Below are positions 51,625 to 62,500 of a stretch of DNA of 64,000 bases, piece after piece. The stretch is from the NCBI RefSeq assembly GCF_014839805.1, contig NC_051142.1, forward strand, positions 17,640,589 through 17,704,588. The letters run 5' to 3'. The position numbers and the translations under genes were made by a program. Origin of the DNA: Manduca sexta (lineage: Eukaryota; Arthropoda; Insecta; Lepidoptera; Sphingidae). How positions within the stretch are numbered: position 1 is the first letter of the stretch; each line of letters begins with the position of its first letter. The notes under the pieces are model-generated. The model was given only the letters and a program-made list of their open reading frames with translations. It ran no database searches and was not told where the DNA came from.

Positions 51625-52192
51625 TTTGTACGCTTAATTTCAGTAATGTAATACGTTTGAACTTCTAAACTATTGCTTATCTGGTCAGTAAGACATTGGA
51701 CGGTAGAGAGAGAGAGAGTATGTTTTGTAACTTGTAAATTTCAACTGGAAAAATCAATGTTTATTGTAACATTTTTTGAAATACCGCGCATCTGCAGACG
51801 CAGTGCCGCAAGGCGTGACGTAATTGTTACTTTTTAAATCCTATTGATCGAGTTAATAGAAGAAAAAAAACTTACAGCCACATCTGTCATAATAAATGAT
51901 CATTATTTTATTTTTATTTCTAAATAACTTTCAATCCCGTAATTATTCCTCGTGATTTTTTTTTGCCTTGTTATTTCATTTGTATACGTTATCTTTGTTT
52001 TAATATCTACCCAGCCAAGGATTTCATATAGCATATAGTATGTATGTCTTCTGTTTTCAAACTTGACATTGGCAGAATTATTGTCGTAAAAAGATAGAGA
52101 CAATAACAACAAATTGGAATTGGAAAATTTAGCACCGTTTTAAGTTCTTCAAGGAATATAAATATTTATTAATAGAAACATATTCTTACACA
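51625..52192. promoter_or_regulatory. Shared upstream region of SLC10A7-like and NDUFAF3 genes
   Basis: The two genes are transcribed away from each other with 568 bases between their start codons, so this stretch must contain both core promoters and both 5' leaders. It holds an AG microsatellite near 51705-51718 and a moderately GC-rich, CpG-containing patch at 51785-51825. No TATA element was assigned with confidence. Co-regulation is inference. Confidence 0.5.
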
Positions 52193-55047
52193 ATGTTGCG
52201 GAATAAAATACGACAAATAAATAACACAGTGAAAGCAAATATGCCGAATATGAGGTTAGTTTTCGTAGAATAATTTTCATGAAATTTTTAATGCAATAAT
52301 TTCGCAAATGTTTGTTTTAATGTAGTTTCAAATGTATTTATTTCTAGTTTTGTACGAACTAAAGCTGCTTACGAAGGAGAAGGGAAAACAACCATACGAG
52401 TGTTAAATCAAGACCAGGAGCTCGGCCTGATGATAGACTCATATGCAACTGTAAGTTTATTTGCATTATAGGGTAAACTATACAAGGAACGACTGATCGA
52501 ATCAGAAATGTGGTGATCCGCATGAGAACCAAAGTAACCGACATACCCCTTAGAGTTGCGAAACTCAAGTGGCAGTGGGCAGGGCACATAGCTCGTAGAT
52601 CTTCAGGCCGTTGGGGCGAGAAAGTTCTGGAGTGGCGACCAAGAACCAGGAGAAGCAGCATATACAGGCCCCCTACGAGATAGACCGACGATCCGGTGAG
52701 GGTCGCTGGAGTCCGATGGATGACGGCGGCCCAGAACCAGTCCCTGTGGCGCTCAATGAGGGAGGCCTATGTCCAGCAGTGGACGATTGCTGAAATGATG
52801 ATGATGATGAAAGCCACAGATTACTTTTCTTCAATGTTTACTGTATGATTCATTACATTTTCTAGCCCATAAAGCAATAAAAACTTATCATTAAGATGTT
52901 GCATACAAGCATTTTTCAACTGGCCCCATTTACTAAATGAGTGAGACCCATGTGGTGACCCACATGGGGTTCAAAGTGTTAATGAATTCCCACTATTTTA
53001 CAAATAACTGAATTCTTTATTAAAGGATTTTTTTTATATTCCAGTATGGGTTTAAACTCAACAATGGGCTGACGGTTCTAGGGCCTATGGCCATATTCCC
53101 AAGGTGAGTACCACATCCAATGTAGTGATGTAATTGACGATAAAAAATTGTTACTTGATGGGTAAAGAAATATAATAGCAAGTTATATGATTTATATGAT
53201 GATAGATGTAAATCTACAATTTTACCCCAATGCTCCTCAGTGGCATTAGTGGCCATATTTATTTTGTTTGTAATTTACACTTTTCACTTTACATCTACGG
53301 TTAGAATAACTTGAATATCACCAAAATAAAACTATCTTATTTTATTGGAAACCCAGTAATGGCAAGCATTTAGCTATGTTGAGCGAGTAAGAAATGGCAA
53401 TTATTTGATAAATTATATTTATAGATCAGTGCTGTCGTGGCAGGTGAGAGACTCTGAAGAAGTCACCGAGGAGTCACTGAGGTTATTCAAGATATTAGAG
53501 CCAAAAATAGATTTACTGGTGAGCAAAATATAACTACTAGCAGTTTCCCACGACTTTGTTTGTGTAAACTACAAAAATAATTTGTATGATTATTGTACAA
53601 CATTTTACCCAAGCTTTTTGTGTTCTTATAACGCGTCACATTATAACTTTTGCGAGTGATTGAATACGTAATGGTTCGTGTTGGGTACATGCACGACAGC
53701 ATGACTACCTACCATTCGCAACTATTGGAGATATATCAAATAATGGCATACAAATGTTTAAAATAAATTAAATTTTTATTTACAAATTATAAGGGAAGAT
53801 AACAACTGTATTTCCAGATAAACTTATAAACAGTACAGAGAAAAGGGTTATAATGATTATTGACAAAAAAAGTTTCGAAATTCAAACTGGAATAAAAATT
53901 AGATATAATTTTAGTACATCATAAATGGAAATTCAAGATCAATAAAATAATATATCTTATTTATTTCAAGCCCGCATCGTTCATCAAACGTCATCATCAT
54001 ATTAACACACTACAGTGGTGTAGAGTCTATAGAACCCGATTCCTATCGGCTACTTTTAGGTAGAATCTAATAATTATCATTAGACGATTTGCTGACGGCA
54101 TTCATGCATATTACGAAATATGTTGTGTTAAAATTAAAAAATATGTACACTTGTCCCAAAAAATAGTATGAAGCCAAGGTCCAGAGATAGAGCACCCCTT
54201 GGGGTATCCGAATCACCCACATGTATGTTCTGTGATGTTTCATAGTTTTCAAGTTAGGAATATTTTTCTGAATTTTTAATAATTTTTGTTTTGGACAATT
54301 ACTGCACACCTGGGCATTTGGGCTGTTTGTCGTTGCTAAATTTTAATATAGGTATTGTTAGCATAGAACATTTTAGTGAGGGTATTTGTAACACTATTTG
54401 CTATAAAAACACTGAGCGTTTGACAGACCGGGCTAGTTGGTTGTTGACAGTCGTGCCAGTCGGTTGGTTGGTGAGATATTTGCGAAAGTATTTCTGTAGT
54501 CAGTGATATTTGTTTTATTTTAATTAGAATCGAGTCAGTTTCCTAACAGTATATATTAGCCAGGTACCCATCGAATGTAGGTAAGAATGTTGGTATATCA
54601 TGCCTCACACCATGACGAAAAGCTTGGGAATTCTTACCGATGTAAACAAAGTTAAATATAAATGATGATTGAGATGTTCATTGTACAATGTATGTAACTG
54701 AGCGTGTGTTTGCAGGTGATGGGGCTGGAGTCGGGGTCGCGCGCGGCGGCGGAGCGCGTGTACCGCGCCGCGCGCGCCGCCCGCCTCAACGTCGAGATCC
54801 TGCCGAGCGAGCACGCATGCTCCACCTTCAACTTCCTCAGCGCCGAGGGCCGGTGCGTACACTCGGCGCTGCCGCCACCCGCGGCCGCCCGCGCCGGCCG
54901 ACTCTTGTAATGGCGACTGTTTGCAGGTCGGTGGCGGGCGCGCTGATCCCGCCGCAGCACGTGGTGATGAGCGAGGACGACATGCTCGCCGCCAAGCTGC
55001 ACTACGGCGACGGGTTCAACACCAGCCTCCGGACCAACACCAAATAG
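52193..55047 (+). CDS. NDUFAF3: NADH dehydrogenase complex I assembly factor 3
   Basis: Mitochondrial protein that acts with NDUFAF4 in early assembly of respiratory complex I. Six exons in phase: 52193-52254, 52348-52450, 53045-53103, 53425-53518, 54716-54852, 54927-55047; 191 residues (human 184). The N-terminus MLRNKIRQINNTVKAN is basic and lacks acidic residues, as expected of a mitochondrial presequence. The Mth938-like domain follows: YGFKLNNGLTVLGPMAIFPR, then LLVMGLESGSR, and HACSTFNFLSAEGRSVAGALIPP, which corresponds to human ACATFNFLCHEGR and its following AALIPP. The C-terminus ends in LRTNTK. Exons 5 and 6 are very GC-rich compared with exons 1-4. Intron 2 carries an RTE-type retroelement fragment. 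Likely poly(A) signals are AATAAA at 55330-55335 and 55482-55487. Confidence 0.93.
52460..52812 (+). mobile_element. RTE-type non-LTR retrotransposon 3' end
   Basis: One frame reads KLKWQWAGHIARR, RWGEKVLEWRPR, VAGVRWMTAAQN and REAYVQQWT, the C-terminal tail of the endonuclease-reverse transcriptase of lepidopteran RTE-like elements. It is interrupted by one TAG and ends in an ATGATGATG microsatellite, the usual RTE 3' terminus. It is a 5'-truncated, inactive copy in NDUFAF3 intron 2, in the sense orientation. Confidence 0.8.
52947..52968. repeat. Hairpin in NDUFAF3 intron 2
   Basis: CCCATGTGG at 52947-52955 pairs with CCACATGGG at 52960-52968 across a 4-nt loop. It lies 70 bases upstream of exon 3. 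It is probably incidental, though it could affect pre-mRNA folding near the acceptor. Confidence 0.6.
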
Positions 55048-57142
55048 AACTTCAACCGACAAACCGTGCAATGTTACACTCATTATACAAACGTGTTTGT
55101 GATTTAAGGCTCATGTAGAAGATGCTATTTGATCAGTGTCCCGAGGGCTAGGATTCTTGTACAGTGTCTGTTCGAATAGACTCCAACCAGAAATACGCAA
55201 AACGATGAAACCGAGGGGGGTTGCTCGCTTACAAAAGATCTATAATATTATGTCGTATATGAAATTTTGTTTACTACTTTTATTGCATCTTCCTTATGGG
55301 GCTTCGCACGCACATGTTTTGTCGCGCGAAATAAACAGCTCATGAAATCATTGTTGTAGATGTATTTGTTAATAGATATTAATTTTGTAAATATAGTTAA
55401 TAGAGAAATGTTTATATTCATTTTATAATTTTATTTATTATATACAACACTATAAATTTATTTATATTTTGTGCAACACAAAATAAATAAAAAAGACCAA
55501 TTTACACAAAAATATTTTTATTACACTTGTAAAGGTCTACACACTTTCACAACTACTGTATACATTCGCAAAACTATAGTCTATAGTGTGTACGTCAACT
55601 ATTGCACTAATACTGCTCATCCATGGCACTATACGAGGAATCTGACAAAATATCCCGGTGGCCGCTAGAGACGTGCCGCGGGACGGCGCGGCAATGGCTC
55701 GGCCACTATTATGAGAATAAAACAAACATGGTAATGAAGAAATGAACAGTAATTCCATGTATTTTTCTCTTCCACGTGATCTTGTAATATTATCGTGCCG
55801 TCCGCGGTAGGATATAACGGCGCCCATAATACGATTTGTAAAATGTAAAGGATAAATTACTAAAAGCTAAAATGTGTCCAAATAATACTGTTTCTCACAA
55901 ACAAAATAGCTGCCACTGTTGCCTTAAATTATTATTGACGCCATCTTGTGTCAATAACACTTTCTAGTTTTTAATATTGCACGCCAGATGGCGTAAGTTT
56001 ATAAAATGCGTAAAGAATACCATTATCACAGTGCCTATATTGAGATAAGCCCCATTTACAAGGGTAATGGTTACTGTATGTAAAAATATATTTTTAAATA
56101 CTCCACACAAGGCCACGGCTATTATCATTTTTGCCAACTAAAACTACTTATAAGTATTGCCATAATAAAGTTTTAAATAATTCGTGTGATCTAAACACTT
56201 ATGCAGTCTATATTTACGCGTATTTTATACATTATTCAATTGAGATTCTACATCATACACTAATATTTACAAGAAGTACAAAAAGCACTCAAAATGCGAT
56301 CATTTTTATGTACAGTTTCACTTGTTCTAATCCAGATGTCGCTGAACCAAGTCTCATAAAAACTAACTGATTTGCTTAGGTATATTTCTTTTGGAAAACT
56401 AGTTCTCTTACCGAAGATACTGCACCTCGTACTTATACGGTGGAGTCAAAATATTCTATTATATGAAGCGTCGTCTTACCGATCAGCATAATATTTCCTA
56501 ATACAGTGTACACTGTACACGGGTTGACCCTTGAATATAACTCGAAAACAGTCTCTATTGTCTGTCCTACCATCTTTTGTACGACAGTGCCAATTGTTGG
56601 GTTGCGAACATCACCCCTTTCGCAGTTTGATTTTGTGATTTTATGCAGAGTGTAAGGGAAACGCTCTCTATAACGAAGCAGTAATATATTAGAACTTTAA
56701 TGTTACCGAAAAACCATTTTCAGATTTTAACACTGTTTTTATATTATAATTTTCTCCCGACGTTTCAAAGACTGCAGTATTCGTGGTCACGCGGCGGACT
56801 GAGGTGTTGGTAATCCGAAAAGCCAAAGTTACAATATTATTTACCTACATAATACAATTACACTTTTTTTTATTTTAGCTATTGGTAATGCGGTCTACGT
56901 AGAATAAAATGAGCTCACAGTATCTTGAAGTTTGGCAGCGGATTCGGAATTCGGTTGTTTTCTATCCGTACGTGACGCTGTATATAAATTAAAGAAAATC
57001 TTAGTAAAATAGTAATCATTCAATGACAATATTTTTTTAAGTCATCATGTCAGGAATTACAAACACTTTCACCTTCGTCTTAGGTAGCCTTTCCCTTGCA
57101 CCCACTATACATATAGCGACATCTATGAATGGTGTTTGTCTA
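55048..57142. other. NDUFAF3 3' UTR and convergent intergenic region
   Basis: Contains the 3' end of NDUFAF3 with AATAAA signals at 55330 and 55482 and, on the minus strand, the 3' UTR of the pipsqueak-like gene that ends at 57143. No other coding exon was recognised. It also holds the CCCGACGTTTC repeat at 56753-56830. Confidence 0.6.
56753..56830 (+). repeat. 'CCCGACGTTTC' lepidopteran repeat fragment
   Basis: TCTCCCGACGTTTCAAAGAC, GTGGTCACGCGGCGGACTG and GGTGTTGGTAATCCGAAAAG occur in the order I recall for a common lepidopteran element. A shorter copy is at 12319-12364. Confidence 0.6.
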
Positions 57143-59595
57143 CTAGTTGGCAGACTCGTCGTCGTCCGTGCGCAGAGCCACCATGTCAGACAACTTGAAG
57201 TGTTGCATGTGGAACGGCGGCTCGGGGCTACTGCACGCCCGCGTCACCTGGCGACAACACCTCATGTTCATAATATTTGTCGTGTAACGAATAAAATAAA
57301 CTGCGTCAGTGACGTAGATGTATTACGCGAGCGGTAGGACAACGCTCTGAAATCTCGGGTCTGGCAAAGTGATATTTGGATTTTCTATTAGAATCAAGGC
57401 CTGAACCACGCGAGCGCCCTGTAAGCACAAGGAAAGGCATGTCCTACAAAATGTAAGGATAAAGTTCTTTGCAATTTCTGATCCAAACCTTTATCAGTTC
57501 TGTATGGTCCTATGAACCCTATAAGCAACAGAATCAATTCGCATCAAAAGTTTATGCATAAATTGCCCATTTTCATTTCGACTACATATTTTTTTAAATC
57601 TGTGAATACCGACGGATCTTAATGTCTCCAAAAACGATGAACAGTTTCAAAAATAAGTTTCCTTGTAGTCACACCGGTATATGGTAGCTGCCCTTGCTGT
57701 CTCATCATATGAATCCACGCTGTACCTATACTGACCAACTGATGGACATGGACCTCCTATACTACTGAGACAGTTTAGGTCTTATTCCACCTGCTGGCCT
57801 AGAGCGGATTGACAGGCTGCACATATCTGCGAAATTCTTATGGAGAATTTCTCAGGTGTGCACATTTTCTCGCAATGTTTCCGTTCACCGTTAAAACATA
57901 ATAAAACATAGGTGTCTACAAGGAGGAATTTAGTGAGAAAAAGCTATCTATAAATAAATGATAAAGAAATTACCAACATGAGTAGTGCGGCCGCGCCGCC
58001 GCCGCGGCAAGATGCCCTTACGCGCCATGAAAAATCTGGAAAAAGGAATTTAAAAAGGTTTTTTATAATAAATTAATTACATTCGTAATTCACACAGTGC
58101 ACACTGCTGCTTAGCGGTTGTAATAGACGTGGCGGTGATAGTGTACGGAAAGAGGTTTATCTACCGTATGGTGGAGATGGGTATGTTGAATTGCTCGGAG
58201 ACGGTCTGGAAGGTAAGTCCACGCGAGACGCAGTCGGCCGCCTGCCGCAGTAACTGCTCGCTGCGCCGGATGCGCTTGTTCATGCCGAATTCCGCCGGCT
58301 GCGACGACTGCGACACCTGACGTATAACAAACAATGCAGCTCATCATGCTTATACGATACAGATAATATTTTACACATTAGGTGACAGATCTTATGAGTA
58401 CCTCGTTATTAATAAGTATGAGTTCCAAAAGCATTTAGAAATGTCTAATGATATAATTTATAAAAGTAAATAAGTTTTTTTATTTACTTTTACAAATTAT
58501 ATTATTAGGCATCATTTTACACAACCAAATCTGTAATTAAGTGTATAGACTATAGTTAACATCATAATGTTGCGTTAATACTTACATTTAATTAGCTATA
58601 TCCCAATTAAATTAATAACATTTTATGCTAGCCACACTGCCTATCATTAAAACGGTATTTTATTATTTTTGACATATTAAAAAAAGAAACAAATTATAGG
58701 TCGGGAAAGTTTTTTATCCACACTGTGTCTCTCTCGTCGGTTTAATGCTGTCATCCACAGTTCGTGCACGTTCCGTACAGTTATAACATATATTCCAAGT
58801 ACGGTCTCAGTGTGCTATTGTTTATGCACCACCGCGCCGCTTGGAATCAGATAAGTTATTTTCTTGCGTCTTGTGCGTATCACTCAGTTTTGTATAAAAA
58901 CCCGCGCTCAACATCCAACACTGTAAGTATTATTTTGATTTCTTCAATGTCGCCTACATTGAAACAATGTACTGTACGCAGCTGCCGGATGCACAAGTAT
59001 GCCAACAAGAACACCCGCGGGAGTCGCATGCGTGACATTACGTATCTACTAGTAAGTACGTTTACGTATTTAGTGTACATAAGCGGTGGTTACCTGCGGC
59101 CGGTCTCCCACGTGAATAACGTTCACGGACTGCGCGTATCCCGGACCTATGGTCATGATCTTCGGCCGGGTGTCGGAGTACGAGAGGGGCGGCTGCGTTT
59201 GCGCTGTCTGTAATTAACACGTTATTATCAGCTAACGTCGGCAGACAAACATATCATTAGTGCGCATAACCTACCTGAGCGTCAATAAAAACTGTTCTCC
59301 TCCGCGCACAACTCATCACTGTACATACTATTCACGGTCTTAGATGATAACTTGGTAAGCATGCTGATGCAGTTGGTCCATGTTCTGCCGTAAGGGCTAC
59401 TCACCGAAGACACGTGTTGTATAATAAACGCCGGCGGCTCGTCCCTCGCGCCGTACGTGTGGTCGTCTGTGACAGACACGCGTCCCTCCCGCCCGTCCGG
59501 CGCCTCCCGCGACACGCGCGCCTCCCGCGCTTCCCGCCGCCCTTCCGAGTCCGACAGGCTGTCATAATGGCACTGCACATTGGCTATCGCGAAAT
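57143..59595 (-). CDS. Transcription factor with pipsqueak-like HTH, last five exons
   Basis: Exons in transcription order: 59405-59595 (acceptor could instead give 59572 as its 5' edge), 59094-59207, 58165-58316, 57978-58035, 57143-57247; phases agree and the frame ends in DDDESAN-stop. The DNA-binding part spans the third and fourth exons: NKRIRRSEQLLRQAADCVS, GLTFQTVSEQFNIPISTIR, then FFMARKGILPRRRRGR, a helix-turn-helix of the pipsqueak type followed by a basic patch. The first of these exons is rich in charged residues (EGRREAREARVSREAP). In insects this arrangement is typical of BTB/POZ-psq factors, and jim lovell (lov/Tkr) is my best guess. The BTB exons would lie upstream, to the right, but were not found before 64000. 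The HTH call is firmer than the orthologue. Confidence 0.72.
57311..57475 (+). repeat. tRNA-like SINE in the last intron of the psq-like gene
   Basis: GACGTAGATGTATTACGCG, GCGGTAGGACAACGCTCTG and ATCTCGGGTCTGGCAAAGTG, then GAATCAAGGCCTGAACCACG and TGTAAGGATAAAG. It shares GCGGTAGGAC and GGTCTGGCAA with the copy at 51034. The orientation is antisense to the host gene. Confidence 0.55.
57690..57910 (-). repeat. RTE/LINE 3' UTR-type repeat
   Basis: Read on the minus strand: TTTTAACGGTGAACGGAAAC, then GCGAGAAAATGTGCACACC, TGAGAAATTCTCCATAAG, CCTGTCAATCCGCTCTAGGC and a segment ending CTCAGTAGTATAGGAGG. This order is that of a very common lepidopteran retroelement 3' region. There is no open frame. 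It sits in the last intron of the psq-like gene, in the sense orientation. Confidence 0.65.
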
Positions 59596-62500
59596 CTGCA
59601 TGGACAACTTTCAATTTTAATCACGGGTAAAGATATAAATGCATTATCATGTTAGTTATAGTGGAACTTTAGAAAGGAGAGAAGGTAGGTATAAGGTTTG
59701 TATTTTTTAATGGTAAAAATAAAACGTCGACGTAATTAATCGTTCGATTAGCGTTTAACAAAACATAACTAATGTCATAGTAAATTGTTGCTTGTTGGTT
59801 ATATTAATAACCGAGGGAAACCTGCGAACGGTATACTGGTTTACCCTCGGCTTAGCGACTGCGGGGCCCTGGAGGATAGTTGAAAGAGGAATGTTTGGAA
59901 GAAAGTGTAAGAAAAGACGAAGGTACGGAAGGTAAGGTAGGGTGGACGGAGAGGAGAAGGAAGGGAAATGTTCGCGAGCTCTTATTGGCCTCAATGTGAA
60001 TTAACAACCATTATGTGTACACACTTAACTATGTGCCTAGGGCCGCAACAGATATGCCCTCGTGCATGGGTGTGAATTCGTTGTTGAAGGCAAAGGTTGT
60101 AGAAATTATATTATTTGGTGCACTTTAAAATGAGAAGACCCGAGTCCAAGGTTTTTTTTTAACTTCCGAAGATAGAGTAAGTCTCCTTCCAATAAAATGT
60201 TTTATTAATGATTCGCTCTAGAACCCAAATTTACTTTTTATATACATATTTCAAGTGTTGAGATCGTTTTGTGTTTCCGAAAAAGGTTTACGACGCTTGA
60301 AATTAGGGCTAGATCGTCATCATCCAAAATAGGTGAAATTTGGCACTTGTTAATTTTAAGTTCTTAAATTTATCACGTAAAATAATTTACTATTTCCACT
60401 ATTTCTTTGCAAAATAACGTTCAAACAGAAAATAATTTTTAAATATCAATACTTAGTATTCTAACACTGTAAAATGCATTATATTTATCGCGTCTCTCGA
60501 TTAAAACGCCTGTAATTGCAAAAAAATAGATTTGCTCCCGCAGACGGAAATTAGGGCCCCCTGACCTTATTAATTTTACTGTGAAGAAATATTGAGCCAA
60601 TATTTAAGAATGCCCCTAAACTTGTATAGAATGAAATGATGTCATATCCTTATTAATTACTTAAACAAAAGATATTCCGTAGGCACACAAAGTACACAAC
60701 CTACTCATATCCGTGACATTGGTGTGTCGTATAAAAGGGATGCACATATTTAAAGTTTCCCTTGTGTCATATCCTGAGATTTAAACTGTAAGAGATGTTT
60801 TCGTTTGCGCGTAGTGGGATATGTATATCCCAATAGGGAGAATTTCGAGCCTTCAAGTTATGTGGGCGAATCTCGAACAAATCTCTACTTTTGAATATTA
60901 TTATAATCCCGTCATGTGAACAGTCACTGATATTATTTAATTACTAGGAATAATTACTTAAATGTACTTAGGCAGGTCCTTTCACATATTGTGTGAATCA
61001 CATGAAATCTTTTTCATAAACTAATCGTGCGACTGTCGGGACGGGTAGGCATACTGACTGTTTCCTGTGCCTAAACATAATAATAATTAAAATAAAGTGA
61101 ACTTGGTGTAAACCTGGACAACTTTTTTTTTTAAATTTTTAATAAGTATTAAGACAAGAATAATATCACATAATAGGTACTAAAACATTTATTTTGAAAT
61201 AAATCACTGCCGAAGAGTTAACAAAAATAATTAACAAAAAAGAACAAAGTATACATCTTAGACGCTAATTTGGCTTCATTAGGAACTTAACACAACACTA
61301 CACAATCATAAATTAGCAACATGGACTCCGTTTGGTTAAAAATAATACATCTCACTCCACTGTTATAAAGTTGCTTCATAAACATAATATAGTCAAGTAA
61401 AGGAGAAATCTCTAATTAAACAGAGGATACCTGTTTATAAGACAGGTTCCTTTCTATCCACTCATTAACTCTTACACTATTTCTTTAGTGTATTCTGGTG
61501 CTGTTTCCATAACTCTTTAAAAAAATTAAAGCATATTTGACGATGAAACGCATATAGTGATACCATTGTATGTATTAAACCTTTGAGTGTTAAAAAAATA
61601 TGCAGTAGATGTGAATTCACTGTGTCAGGCGGATTACTCGCGTACTGCACGGACCTATACTTATTTATAAACAATTATTTCTAGTTTACTTGACATATTA
61701 CAGACAAAAAGACCTCTTGATTTTTATATTTAATAGAGAATTCTTGATGGAGCTTATTGCACCAAAAACACGATTTGACAACAAATCAGACATTTTGTGA
61801 AATGATTACTCAATATCTAAGTAAGTACTTCTCATAAACAAATAAGTAACAAGCTTTTCAGATCTGAAAGTAACAAATATGGGAAAAATAAATTACTGCC
61901 ACAATTTCCAACTACTTTTCACCCTCTTTATAAAAAAGGTTTCTTCATTGCGACATTCGGTGCTGTGTAAAGAATAAAGTACTAAATTAAAGAATAGGTA
62001 CATTAACTCCCTGCAATTCTCAACTATTAATTATACTTATTTCACAAAATGTCTTATCTTTCATAATGTCATGAAACTTATTTTGCTTATCATTTAGGAT
62101 TATTTTACCTGAAATTAAAGAGTTCTTCATCTTTGGAATTTATGACAACATAAATAAATCATACTAATAATTACAAAATATTCTTATGCTACCGATGTTT
62201 TAAGTATCTTCTTGTTTAATTAGTTTTAAATTATAGATATATTAATGCTATGGCGAAGGAACGTACAATAATACGAAAAAAATATATATTTTATCATATA
62301 TTCACCCAAAATACCAAAATAATTGGCACGCATTACTCGTCACCGACAGAATATCTGAATTGAGTGAAAATTGTAAGCTATAAATCGGATTACTTAATCT
62401 TTGTGTCGAATGTAAGTTACACACCAAACTTCTACAATGCCGCATGTCAAATATGCTATTAAAAGTAAATAAGTATTACCGCTCACCTAGTCACTAAACA

